NCBI GenBank assembly: GCA_900642245.1
Contig: CAAAJI010000937.1
Location: forward strand, 1-17,201
Reading direction: 5' to 3'
DNA length: 17,201 nucleotides
From: Fragilaria radians
Taxonomy: Eukaryota; Bacillariophyta; Fragilariophyceae; Fragilariales; Fragilariaceae
Shown here: positions 1 through 7,938 of the stretch, in pieces
Layout of the letters: each line of letters starts with the position of its first letter
Numbering within the stretch: the first letter of the stretch is position 1
Program-made: the position numbers and the translations under genes
The notes under the pieces: model-generated
Database searches by the model: none
The model's input: the letters and a program-made list of their open reading frames with translations, nothing else
Told to the model about the DNA's origin: nothing

Positions 1-416
1 AGACCGGGGGCATTTTACTCGGCTGGACCCATAGCTCCGACCGCATTGTCACCGGAATTATTGGTGCTGGGCCCCGTGCGATGCATGGGCGACACGCGTT
101 TTTCCCGGATCATCGCTGGCAGATGGAAGCTCTCCATGATGCGTTCGCGCAAAGCTCGGGCGATCTCGATTACATTGGCGATTGGCATACCCATCCAGTC
201 GGTCCGACCATCATGAGCAGCGAAGACGAGCGCACGCTTCGCCGAATTGGACGGAGAATAACAGCGCCCGCCATGATCATAGTCGACCCTAGTCGCGCCC
301 CTGCAGAAATCGCGAGCTGGACATTGGAAAGCAGCGGTTGGTTCGCTCGTTCGGTTCAATCACTAGAGCCTCGATATTTCGAACCGCTACCGAACTGGCC
401 GACTTATTTCCGCTAG
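1..416 (+). CDS. JAMM/MPN (Mov34/PAD-1) metalloprotease-like protein, 5' end cut by window edge
   Basis: The frame is open from base 3 to a TAG at 414-416, giving 137 visible codons with no start inside. The visible protein begins T-G-G-I-L-L-G. The last two bases of the preceding codon are AG, which fits GAG, the conserved Glu of the JAMM fold. A complete HxHx10D zinc motif follows (HTHP...SSED, about bases 186-227), so the metal site looks intact. JAMM proteins are zinc isopeptidases that remove ubiquitin or ubiquitin-like proteins. Bacterial stand-alone versions include Cap3 of type II CBASS and the JAB partners of E1/E2-like proteins, which are about 150-170 aa, so only some 15-30 residues are probably missing. 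Partners should lie to the left of base 1. It converges on the MCE gene with 81 bp between them. The family call is firm; the system is unknown. Confidence 0.8.
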   Translation, partial: TGGILLGWTHSSDRIVTGIIGAGPRAMHGRHAFFPDHRWQMEALHDAFAQSSGDLDYIGDWHTHPVGPTIMSSEDERTLRRIGRRITAPAMIIVDPSRAPAEIASWTLESSGWFARSVQSLEPRYFEPLPNWPTYFR

Positions 417-497
417 TCCGTCTTGCATGAAAGAAGTGATTGGGCGAACTCTGATCGACTAAGCTCGCGCCACCTAACGAATATGCTTCTCTCGAAA

Positions 498-1373
498 CTA
501 GCGTTGTTCGGGCAGCGCTTCCTTTATGGTTTCGCTGGTGTTGGAAACGCCACCCCGGATGTCTTTAATTGACTCCGAAGTTTTCTGTAGATCCTGCGTT
601 GCCGCTCGGACGGACGGCCTGAGTTCGTTGATGGAGCGTGCAGCCCCTTCCGCCCCGGCTCCAACCTCGCGAATTCCGGACCGCACCTTACTCACTTTTT
701 CGTCCGATGACTCGATCGAGGAATTCAGTCGATCGACGGATCTCCCAGCGTCGGCGATCCTGCTCGATATGCTTTTCACCTTAACCGTGGTGAGGGCGTC
801 GGCAATGCGCGCTGCACTGGCTTGCCAAGCCGCGGTCTTTTCGGCCGTTTCGGCAAGAGATGCTTGGATCTTGGCACGACCATTCGCATCCAAGCCTTTG
901 ACAGCATCATCAAGCTTACGAGCAATCTGCACCGCTTCCTGCGCCGGTTCACTGCTTTTGTTGCCACCGGAGGCCGCAATGCGGCCTACACCGCCCGTGT
1001 TCGCCGGGTTGATGATTTCACCTTCGGAAGACGGCATGAGGACAAGGGAAGCGTCTCCATTCAGAAATGACCGACTAATGTCGGCCCTTACCCCGTCCCG
1101 GATTTTCACCTGCTCATCCAATGCAACGGTGACCAAGATCGACCCCGGATTTTCCTTATCGATAGAGATCGCCTTAATTCTGCCGACAGTCACTCCTGAC
1201 ATCGTGACGGCATTTCCCGCGGACAATCCGGAGACGCTTTTGCTGAAACTTATATTATAAATTGCGTTCAACGATGCAGAGGAATTGGAGAGAAAGATCG
1301 CAAACAGTATCAGCCCAAAGAAAAGTATTCCGATCACTGCAATAACAAGCTTGAGATTAGATCGGGTTTCCAT
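498..1373 (-). CDS. MCE family (MlaD-like) lipid-binding protein
   Basis: This is a 291-aa inner-membrane-anchored periplasmic protein. Residues 7-29 form one hydrophobic segment (KLVIAVIGILFFGLILFAIF), and the MCE domain lies at about 37-115. The domain shows the family pattern of a small hydrophobic phrase, then GL..GN.V...GV.VG.I, then a DVRA-like stretch ending FLNGDASLVL. The C-terminal half (about 140-291) is alanine- and serine-rich and probably helical. Homologues such as MlaD and PqiB form hexameric rings that carry phospholipids across the periplasm. I chose ATG 1373 because GGAG lies 7 nt upstream and the ATG overlaps the stop of the outer-membrane gene (TGATG); the upstream ATG at 1415 would add 14 residues and has no ribosome site. 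No MlaE permease or MlaF ATPase gene is in the window. The gene is last in the efflux operon. Confidence 0.85.
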   Translation of the reverse strand: METRSNLKLVIAVIGILFFGLILFAIFLSNSSASLNAIYNISFSKSVSGLSAGNAVTMSGVTVGRIKAISIDKENPGSILVTVALDEQVKIRDGVRADISRSFLNGDASLVLMPSSEGEIINPANTGGVGRIAASGGNKSSEPAQEAVQIARKLDDAVKGLDANGRAKIQASLAETAEKTAAWQASAARIADALTTVKVKSISSRIADAGRSVDRLNSSIESSDEKVSKVRSGIREVGAGAEGAARSINELRPSVRAATQDLQKTSESIKDIRGGVSNTSETIKEALPEQR

Positions 1374-2869
1374 CAGTCGGCTCCGGAGTTTCCCGCTGCT
1401 GGAGCGTCTTGCCATCCCAGTCCAAGGGACTTTTGGACAGCGACGTAACTAGCCGTGAGGGCCGCCAATGCGCTTTTCAGATTAGCTTCTGCCAGCACCT
1501 GTTGGCGATCGGACTCGAGGCTGTCCCCTAGTGAAATAACCCCGCGATCGTAGCGCTGCCGCATAAGGATCGCTGATTGATCAGCCGAGCGCTTGACCTC
1601 CGCCAAGGCAGCAACAGTCTGCCGTTGCTGCGCAAAACGCGAAAGCGATGTCTCGGCGTCTTGCAAGGCACCCAGAACAACCTGTCGATATTGCGATTCG
1701 GCCTCATCCCTTCCGGCACGAGTTTGTGCGATCGCCGCTGAGGTTCGACCAAAGTCGAGCAGTCCCCACTGAATTTGGGGGACAGCGATCTTTGAAATGT
1801 TACCGAGGTCGGTCAGATCGCCGATCGTTGGCCCGCCGATCCCCAGAATTCCCATGAAGCTGATTTTCGGGAATCGGGCGGCCTCGGCGACGCCTATACG
1901 GGCATTCGCTGCTGCCAGGTTACGTTCGGCGGCACGGACGTCTGGTCTACGACGCAAGAGAGATGCCGGCTCGCCAATGGCGACGCGTTCTGGCGGGAGG
2001 GGAATCTCGCGTCGCTGGGCCAACAAAGAGTCCAGCGAACCCGGCGCTTCTCCAACAAGCACCGCCAGAGCATTAAGATAGGTTTCAACTTCAGCGTTGG
2101 CAGCCGCGAGGTCACTGTTCGTGGCCTGCACCGCCCGATTTGCCTGACCGACGGTAAAAGCCGGCACTGTGCCACCGCGGAAGCGTTGCTGTGCAAGCTC
2201 GAGCTGTCGCTTTTGCAAATCGACTCCTCGGCCAAGCGCCAGCACGCGTTGCTGCCGATCCCGCAAGTTCGTGTAATTTTGAGCGACTTCAGCCGTCAGT
2301 TGAACTTGCGCGTCTGCAGCGTTGAAGACAGCAGCTGCCGCTAATGCGTTCGCGGTTTCGATCTTTCGAACCTGCCCCCCCGCAAGATCGATCTCCCAGT
2401 TGGCGTTCAGCCCCAAATTGTAGAAACGTAGTGAGGTATCTGCGTCCTGCGCTGGCGAAGGGGTCGGGCCTGGCGTTGGCGTAGGCGTGGAGGTTCCACC
2501 TTGGTTCGACTGCAGGTCAATCCCGGGGAGATCCGCGAATACCGTTGTTCCCTGAGCGCCAGCAGTTGGGAAAAGGTTTGCGCGCTCTTGCCGGACCGAT
2601 GCCCGAGCCTGGCCTATCCTAGCTTGTGCCGATTGCAGTGACGGGTTTGATGAAAGCGCTCGCCTTTCTAGCTCGTCCAGCACCGGGTCTTCCAGCGCTG
2701 TCCACCAAGAGGCGAGCGCGGGCTGGGCGGAAGTAGAGGCGGACGATTGACGAGCGAACGTCGTTTGCGGCCCAGCGCGGCCGAGTTCCGGTGGTCCCGC
2801 ATAATCTGGCCCGACGACGCATCCACCAAGCAGCAGTGGAGCTAGAATGAATCCATTTAGCCTTTTCAT
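1373..2869 (-). CDS. NodT/OprM-type outer-membrane efflux lipoprotein
   Basis: This 498-aa protein belongs to the TolC-like outer-membrane efflux family, the RND/MFS-linked NodT branch. A signal peptide ends in the lipobox LLGGC, with lipidated Cys17, followed by VVGPDY, the typical start of the mature protein. Two TolC repeats follow; each has long helical, Ala/Gln/Arg-rich stretches (for example residues 78-98 and 305-330). Residues 125-140 form a Thr/Pro/Gly tract between strands of the first repeat; it looks like a surface-loop insertion of low complexity. The protein forms the trimeric exit duct for the EmrA/EmrB pair. Its start is 7 bp after the emrB-like stop, and the GAGG ribosome site overlaps that stop codon (TGAGG). 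The length is normal for the family. Confidence 0.93.
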   Translation of the reverse strand: MKRLNGFILAPLLLGGCVVGPDYAGPPELGRAGPQTTFARQSSASTSAQPALASWWTALEDPVLDELERRALSSNPSLQSAQARIGQARASVRQERANLFPTAGAQGTTVFADLPGIDLQSNQGGTSTPTPTPGPTPSPAQDADTSLRFYNLGLNANWEIDLAGGQVRKIETANALAAAAVFNAADAQVQLTAEVAQNYTNLRDRQQRVLALGRGVDLQKRQLELAQQRFRGGTVPAFTVGQANRAVQATNSDLAAANAEVETYLNALAVLVGEAPGSLDSLLAQRREIPLPPERVAIGEPASLLRRRPDVRAAERNLAAANARIGVAEAARFPKISFMGILGIGGPTIGDLTDLGNISKIAVPQIQWGLLDFGRTSAAIAQTRAGRDEAESQYRQVVLGALQDAETSLSRFAQQRQTVAALAEVKRSADQSAILMRQRYDRGVISLGDSLESDRQQVLAEANLKSALAALTASYVAVQKSLGLGWQDAPAAGNSGAD

Positions 2870-2876
2870 TACAACC

Positions 2877-4433
2877 TCAATGCATCGTCAGCGAAAGGCC
2901 CTTGGGCAGCGGGCGGAGGAAAAATACGAAAGGAAGGGTGGCCATCGTTGCGAACGTCATCGCCAGAAAGATGTCGTTGTAAGTCATGACAAATGCCTGC
3001 TGCTGAATGGTTCCGACCAAAGACTGGAAGGCCGACTCCATGCTTCCGAACGCCTGGCTCATGCCTGAAAGATGTTCCTGGACCTTCGGGTCATTGGCCC
3101 ACAGCGTTTCCTCTATTCGACGGCTGTGGAGCGACATGCGCTGGTCCTGGAAGGAGGCGAGAGCGGCTAATGCAAACGACCCACCTAGGTTTCGTGCGGC
3201 ATTGAAGATGCCGGACGCATCGCCAGCATCTTCCTTACTGACGGACGCGATGGTTGCCTGATTCAGGAACAACATGGTGAGGATCATGCCCACCCCGCGC
3301 AACAACTGTCCCGACGTAAAGGCTTCCCCGCCCGACTCCGCTGTAAGGTCAGTGCTTACGAAACAGCTCACCGCCATGATTGCCAACCCAGCACCAACGG
3401 CAAGTCTGATGTCGACAACACGGATGAGGAAAGGAACGAACGGCATCAACAGAAAGGCTGGCACGCCCATGAGAAAGATGACCTGTCCAGTCTGAAGGGC
3501 GTTGTAGTCGGCAATCAGAGACAGGAACTGCGGGATGACGAACGTCGACCCATACATCACCATGCCCAAGGCCAATGCCATTATCACAACGCTGCCAAAT
3601 TGGCGGTTCATCACCAGGCGCAGCTTCAAAACGGGCTTGGCCGCACGAAACTGGCCGATGGCCAACATCACGAATCCGATCACCGTCATAGCTGTCAGCT
3701 TGATGATGAACGAGGATTCGAACCATTCCTCTCGATGCCCTTCTTCTAGAACAACAGTCAGGCCACCAAGACCAAGAATCATGCCAATGATTCCAAACCA
3801 GTCTGCTTCACGCAGGAAAACCCAATTCGTGCGTTCGTGTGGGAGCCCGAGAAGCAGGAGCAGAAGAAGCACGCCACAAACTGGGACGTTAACGAAGAAC
3901 GCGTAGTGCCAGCTCAGATTCTCGGTGAGCCATCCCCCCACCAATGGCCCCAAGACCGGACCGAGGATCACAGTCATTCCAAAAAGCGCCATGCCTATCG
4001 GCTGCTGGTGCGGAGGAAGGCGCTTTGCGACAATCGTCATGGCGGTCGGAATGAGCACGCCACCCATGAAACCTTGGCCGGCCCGACCGATAATCATGGT
4101 CGTAAGATCGGTCGCAACTCCGCAGAGGACTGAGAAAGCCGTAAAAGCAGTGACAGCAACGACGAGCAGGGTTCGCAACCCCAGCAGCCGTTCCAACCAT
4201 GCGGCGAGCGGGATCACCACAATTTCGGCGACAAGAAACGCTGTCGCGATCCAAGTGCCTTCAGTGCCCGTCGCCCCGATCTCACCCTGAATGGTTGGGA
4301 GCGCTGAATTAACGATCGAAATGTCGAGCGTGGCAAGGAGTGCCCCGAGTGCCCCTGCGGCCACCGCGATCCAAGCAGTTGCATCTGCACCCACAGGAGC
4401 AGCGACAACCTGCGACGGTGCGGCAGTCGCCAT
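2877..4433 (-). CDS. EmrB/QacA-type DHA2 family MFS drug transporter
   Basis: This is a 518-aa integral membrane protein with about 14 hydrophobic segments, the number and length usual for the DHA2 (14-TMS) drug:H+ antiporters. TM1 carries LDISIVNSALPTI, the family motif D1. The A-like loop is WLERLLGLRTLL, and motif C is seen as GPVLGPLVGGW followed by SWHYAFFVNVP, which matches the EmrB signature. It should use the proton gradient to expel hydrophobic compounds through the EmrA-type adaptor and the outer-membrane duct encoded on either side. Its ATG is 2 bp after the emrA-like stop, with AGGAAG about 9 nt upstream, so translation is probably coupled. The specificity cannot be read from the sequence. 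Confidence 0.93.
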   Translation of the reverse strand: MATAAPSQVVAAPVGADATAWIAVAAGALGALLATLDISIVNSALPTIQGEIGATGTEGTWIATAFLVAEIVVIPLAAWLERLLGLRTLLVVAVTAFTAFSVLCGVATDLTTMIIGRAGQGFMGGVLIPTAMTIVAKRLPPHQQPIGMALFGMTVILGPVLGPLVGGWLTENLSWHYAFFVNVPVCGVLLLLLLLGLPHERTNWVFLREADWFGIIGMILGLGGLTVVLEEGHREEWFESSFIIKLTAMTVIGFVMLAIGQFRAAKPVLKLRLVMNRQFGSVVIMALALGMVMYGSTFVIPQFLSLIADYNALQTGQVIFLMGVPAFLLMPFVPFLIRVVDIRLAVGAGLAIMAVSCFVSTDLTAESGGEAFTSGQLLRGVGMILTMLFLNQATIASVSKEDAGDASGIFNAARNLGGSFALAALASFQDQRMSLHSRRIEETLWANDPKVQEHLSGMSQAFGSMESAFQSLVGTIQQQAFVMTYNDIFLAMTFATMATLPFVFFLRPLPKGLSLTMH

Positions 4434-4435
4434 CT

Positions 4436-5596
4436 TTAACGCTTCCTGCTCGATGCTTGACGGAACCGGTCAAGATCCCCCTTCGCTGACCGCGTGTCGA
4501 CAACTACTCCGACCGACATTCCGGGCACCAAGAGCCGGCGAACCTCGGCAGGCGCATCGATAGCGATACGGACCGGCACGCGTTGGACTATTTTGGTAAA
4601 ATTGCCGGTCGCGTTCTGCGGAGGAAGAACGGAGAATTGGGCACCTGTGCCAGGAGCAAAGCTAGTGACGCGCCCAGTCAGCTCAATATCAGGGAGCGCA
4701 TCGACTTCGATCTTTACCGTTTGTCCGACACGCATCAGACCAACCTGCGTTTCCTTGAAATTGGCCTCGATGAAAAGGCGGTCAACTGGAACTAGGGTCA
4801 TCAGACGCGTTCCCGGCTGAACGAATTGCCCGACACGAGCAGCAAGATCGCCGACACGGCCGTCAATTGCCGCCCTGAGAAGCGTCGATTCAACATTCAC
4901 CCGTGCCGCCGCAAGTTGCGCGCGAGCGGCACCCGCTTGCGATTGGGACTGCCGAATCTGTGCCCCGAGTGTCGCAATACGCCGCTGAGCTCCGACCAGC
5001 CCAGCCTGAGCGGCTTCAGCTCGTTCACGCGCCTGTCGCGCTTGCGTTTGCAGTTGAGCGAGGCGCTCACGGGGCTCCGCGCCCGTCGCGGCCAGCGGCT
5101 GATAACGCGCAACTTGCTGATCAGCGAAGGCTGCTTCGGCACGGGCTGAATCAAGTTGGGACTGGGCCTGTGAAATGGCCGCTCGTTGCTCGCCGATCTG
5201 TGAACGGGTAGTTTCACCCGTGGCGGTCGCCGCATCAATCTGGCTGGTGATCTGGGCGGTCTGCGCCTGATACTCGCGTGGATCTAACTCGGCTAGCGGT
5301 TGCCCTCGGCGAACCGCTTGATTTTCGGTCACGAGGACACGCTCGATATACCCGCCAATCTTCGGTGCGACGATAACCGAGTCCGCCGTAACGTAGGCGT
5401 TATCCGTGTCCTGCATATACTGGCCGCGGTTCTCGTGGTCAAAATACCAGAAGAGCCCGCTGACGATTACTGCAACCGCGCCAACGATGAGCGCAAACCG
5501 AACGCGCGGCGACTTAAGCGGCGAGGTCGGGCGCGCCTCAGTATTCTCCGAGGCTGGCAAAGTGTCAGCCGACTTGTCGTCCATCCCAGAATCCAT
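4436..5596 (-). CDS. EmrA/HlyD-type membrane fusion protein
   Basis: This 386-aa periplasmic adaptor has a cytoplasmic N-terminus, one transmembrane helix at about 32-51, and the EmrA hallmark DTDNAYV at 63-69. A split lipoyl domain follows (SVIVAPKIGGYIERVLV with its partner half near 230-270), around a long Gln/Ala/Arg-rich coiled-coil hairpin (about 105-220). A beta-barrel domain follows (EANFKETQVGLMRVGQ). It bridges the MFS pump and the outer-membrane duct. The gene is first in the leftward operon. The start is uncertain: ATG 5596 has no clear ribosome site, and an in-frame ATG four codons later (5584) has only a weak GGA. The choice changes only the disordered N-terminus. It diverges from the marR-like gene over 51 bp. 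Confidence 0.92.
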   Translation of the reverse strand: MDSGMDDKSADTLPASENTEARPTSPLKSPRVRFALIVGAVAVIVSGLFWYFDHENRGQYMQDTDNAYVTADSVIVAPKIGGYIERVLVTENQAVRRGQPLAELDPREYQAQTAQITSQIDAATATGETTRSQIGEQRAAISQAQSQLDSARAEAAFADQQVARYQPLAATGAEPRERLAQLQTQARQARERAEAAQAGLVGAQRRIATLGAQIRQSQSQAGAARAQLAAARVNVESTLLRAAIDGRVGDLAARVGQFVQPGTRLMTLVPVDRLFIEANFKETQVGLMRVGQTVKIEVDALPDIELTGRVTSFAPGTGAQFSVLPPQNATGNFTKIVQRVPVRIAIDAPAEVRRLLVPGMSVGVVVDTRSAKGDLDRFRQASSRKR

Positions 5597-5647
5597 TCAA
5601 AGCTGATCTTGTGGCGGGCGACTTGCCATGCTGCGGGAGATTCGGCA
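5597..5647. promoter_or_regulatory. Compact divergent regulatory region between efflux operon and marR
   Basis: Only 51 bp separate the two divergent start codons, so both promoters must overlap each other or reach into the coding ends. A loose inverted repeat, TGGC-N9-GCCA, lies at 5612-5628 and is a possible MarR half-site pair. GGGAG at 5635-5639 is the ribosome site of the marR-like gene. I see no good -35/-10 pair. Control of both directions by the MarR protein is inferred from the layout. Confidence 0.4.
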
Positions 5648-6145
5648 ATGGCATATCATATGGAACCTCAGGAACAGAGACTTCGCGCCATAGCGACAGC
5701 TTTTGGCTGGACGTGGTATCGAATGCGGCGCTTGATCGATGCCCATCTGGCGTCAAACGGGGCGTCCATGGCCCGGTTGAAGTTGTTGGCTTTCCTTGAA
5801 GAGCAGCCGCGTCGCTCCACGGATATAGCCAGCTTCTTCGACCAGGCTCCGCGCACTGTGACGCAGGCAATCGACTCCCTCGAACATGGCGGATGGGTTG
5901 TCCGATCACCGGTTGATGGAGATCGCCGTGCAAAGCTTGTGGAAATCACCGATGAAGGCCGGACGATGCTGGAGCACGGCCTTCCGCTCTACGATGGAAT
6001 CGTTGCGCAGACCTTCGGGAGCTTAACTGCAACGGAGCTTGCCGGTCTCGACGCAGCACTTCGTCACCTCGACAGTGTGGTGAAAGAACTCGAGAAAGGT
6101 GTCGTTTTCCGCCAGAAGCGGGCCTCGCCGTCGAAGGACGAATAA
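5648..6145 (+). CDS. MarR family transcriptional regulator
   Basis: This 165-aa winged-helix repressor is of normal length for MarR. The helical dimer region is residues 8-35 plus the C-terminal helices (about 125-150). The helix-turn-helix lies at about 55-80, with recognition helix APRTVTQAIDSLE. The wing is 86-101 (SPVDGDRRAKLVEI), with the conserved D-x-D-R-R. I set the start at ATG 5648 because GGAG lies 8 nt upstream and the domain begins just after; the frame stays open leftward to about 5300 but is antisense to the emrA-like gene there. MarR proteins beside EmrAB pumps usually repress the pump and are released by phenolic or lipophilic ligands. The kinase gene starts 2 bp after its stop, so the two are probably one transcript. 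Confidence 0.9.
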   Translation: MAYHMEPQEQRLRAIATAFGWTWYRMRRLIDAHLASNGASMARLKLLAFLEEQPRRSTDIASFFDQAPRTVTQAIDSLEHGGWVVRSPVDGDRRAKLVEITDEGRTMLEHGLPLYDGIVAQTFGSLTATELAGLDAALRHLDSVVKELEKGVVFRQKRASPSKDE

Positions 6146-6147
6146 GA

Positions 6148-7767
6148 GTGGCTGATCTAGCACCGCACGAATTGCCTCATGCCGTCGGGCTGAGGGAGCG
6201 GGAACGGTTCGGGCAGTTATTGGTGCTGTTTGGACGCCATGGCCTTAAAGGTCTTGGCACTCGTTTGGGTCTAGGGTCTGGCAGCGGTGACGCGCTTGAC
6301 AATACCAGGCCCGAAGCGGTCGTTGCTCTCCTAAGGGACATAGGACCGGTCGCCGTGAAGTTCGGCCAGATACTGGCGATGCGCAGCGACTTGCTGGAGC
6401 CAGAGTGGGTCAAAGCTCTTTCAACCCTGCAAGACCGCGTTCCAGCCTTACCATTCGAAGAAATCGAGCCTCTCATCCTAGAGGCGATTGGTGGCCCGCT
6501 AGATAGCTATTTTGCCAGTTTCGACAAGCAGCCCCTTGCCGCGGCGTCGATCGCCCAAGTCCACGCTGCAACATTACTCGACGGGCGCTCGGTCATCGTG
6601 AAAGTTCGTCGCCCCGGCATTGAACGAATTGTCGACGCGGATCTTCGGTTGTTAAGGCGCTTGGCACGCCTTGCCGAGCGCAGAATACCTGAAGTCGCGC
6701 GCCTTAAGCCCGATGAGCTTATGCGATACTTCGCTGAAAGCCTCGATCGCGAAATGGATTTGTCCGCTGAAGCTAGATCAAGCGATGCAATCGGCGCGTT
6801 TCTGGCTCCCCTTGGAGTTAGAACTGCGCAATTCGAATGGGAGATCACTGGCCGACGGGTGAATTTGCAGGAGCGGCTGCATGGTGTTGCCGCGACCGAT
6901 CTCGAAGCGGCCAAAGCCGCGGGCCTGGACTTGCAAGCCTTCGCGCGAACATACGCTCAGGCCGTGCTGCGAATGATAATTTTCAACGGTCAATTTCACG
7001 CTGATCCCCACCCAGGCAATGTTATCCTGTTAGACGACGCCACGCTGGGGCTTATTGATTTCGGCGCTGTCGGAACACTTCTACCCCAGCGTCGAGAGGA
7101 GCTCGTCAGGCTCGCTCTATCGATTGCAGCAGACGATGTTGCCGGAGTAACCGATATTCTGATGCTTTGGGCGGGCGACCCGGACGTCGACCGCATGCGA
7201 CTTGAGCTCGCATTGGGTCAGTTGATCGACAGCTTCAAAAATACCGTCCTTGATCAGATCGACCTTTCGCAGACCTTCCAACAGGTTTTTGTGCTGCTTC
7301 GGGATTTCCACCTCGCTCTTCCCCCCGACCTTGCTTTGGTGCTTCGCACGTTGCTTACAGCGGAAGGGTTTGTTCGTCGCATTGATCCCACGTTCGACAT
7401 CGGCGCGGAGTTGGCACCCGTAGCGCGGGAATTGATTGCGGAACGCACGAGCCTTGTTCGGCTGCGAAAAGAAGGCAGGAAACTGTTCGCCGCATTTGGA
7501 CGAGCCGCGTTGAGCACACCTGAAATCATCGGGCAGATTGAGAAGATTGCTCGAACGGGCACGATATCGGTGAGCGTCGATCCAAAAGACCTGAGAATCC
7601 TCCGCGATAACAATCAGGGCGACAGACGACGCGACACCCAGATCATTCCCGCCGCAATGGTGGTGTCAGCTGCCATCATGTCGGACAAGACACCTATTGT
7701 TGCACTGGCTCTGGCTGCATTGGCGATCGTGATTTTCGCCTGGACGACGATGCGGAAGGAATCATGA
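6148..7767 (+). CDS. UbiB/ABC1 (ADCK) family atypical protein kinase-like membrane protein
   Basis: This 539-aa protein has all the UbiB family marks. They are the KxGQ motif (KFGQ 71-74) with DLLEPE after it, the alanine-rich loop AAASIAQVHA at 131-140, a lysine strand VKVRRPG (K152), EMDLSAEA near 202-209, the catalytic loop HADPHPGN at 284-291, and the metal motif IDFGAVG near 303-309. Two hydrophobic C-terminal segments (about 505-535) would anchor it in the membrane. Family members support ubiquinone synthesis and isoprenoid-lipid handling through ATPase activity. It starts at GTG 6148, two bases after the marR-like stop. Having it in a MarR/efflux locus rather than with ubiE/ubiJ suggests an accessory paralogue and not the housekeeping ubiB; that is inference. 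Confidence 0.9.
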   Translation: MADLAPHELPHAVGLRERERFGQLLVLFGRHGLKGLGTRLGLGSGSGDALDNTRPEAVVALLRDIGPVAVKFGQILAMRSDLLEPEWVKALSTLQDRVPALPFEEIEPLILEAIGGPLDSYFASFDKQPLAAASIAQVHAATLLDGRSVIVKVRRPGIERIVDADLRLLRRLARLAERRIPEVARLKPDELMRYFAESLDREMDLSAEARSSDAIGAFLAPLGVRTAQFEWEITGRRVNLQERLHGVAATDLEAAKAAGLDLQAFARTYAQAVLRMIIFNGQFHADPHPGNVILLDDATLGLIDFGAVGTLLPQRREELVRLALSIAADDVAGVTDILMLWAGDPDVDRMRLELALGQLIDSFKNTVLDQIDLSQTFQQVFVLLRDFHLALPPDLALVLRTLLTAEGFVRRIDPTFDIGAELAPVARELIAERTSLVRLRKEGRKLFAAFGRAALSTPEIIGQIEKIARTGTISVSVDPKDLRILRDNNQGDRRRDTQIIPAAMVVSAAIMSDKTPIVALALAALAIVIFAWTTMRKES

Positions 7768-7835
7768 AAGCTTTCTTTGCCGTCGATTGGCAAGATGCAA
7801 ACGAGGCATCTCCGTGGAACTCCTTATCGCGCTGA
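7764..7835 (+). CDS. Possible 23-codon leader or small ORF overlapping the kinase stop
   Basis: An ATG at 7764 overlaps the kinase stop as ATGA and opens 23 codons (beginning MKAFFAVDW) to a TGA at 7833-7835. The overlap is the usual sign of translational coupling. The peptide has no recognisable domain, and such a short frame arises easily by chance. Confidence 0.15.
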   Translation: MKAFFAVDWQDANEASPWNSLSR

Positions 7836-7846
7836 TCCGATCAAGT

Positions 7847-7924
7847 TTCCGGGCAATTCGATCGGTCCGAGCTAATGACGTTCAACTCTTGGCTTTGCTT
7901 TTCCGGGCCATGCGATCGGCCGAT
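7847..7924. repeat. Pair of imperfect 19-bp direct repeats upstream of the NUDIX gene
   Basis: TTCCGGGCAATTCGATCGG at 7847-7865 and TTCCGGGCCATGCGATCGG at 7901-7919 match at 17 of 19 positions and start 54 bp apart. They sit in the 171-bp gap between the kinase and NUDIX genes. They could be paired binding sites or a small duplication. Confidence 0.55.
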
Positions 7925-7925
7925 C
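7914..7925. promoter_or_regulatory. Perfect 12-bp palindrome just before the NUDIX start
   Basis: GATCGGCCGATC is its own reverse complement. It ends 13 bp before the NUDIX start codon and overlaps the right-hand direct repeat, so it sits where an operator would block initiation. No -35/-10 pair is clear nearby. Confidence 0.35.
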
Positions 7926-7938
7926 ATGGGATTGCTCT

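Noticed and set aside
417..497. Terminator between the convergent JAMM and MCE genes
   Set aside because: No stem with a T run is visible in these 81 bp on either strand.
5300..5647. N-terminal extension of the MarR frame to 281 codons
   Set aside because: It would be fully antisense to the EmrA-type gene, and MarR length and the ribosome site support ATG 5648.
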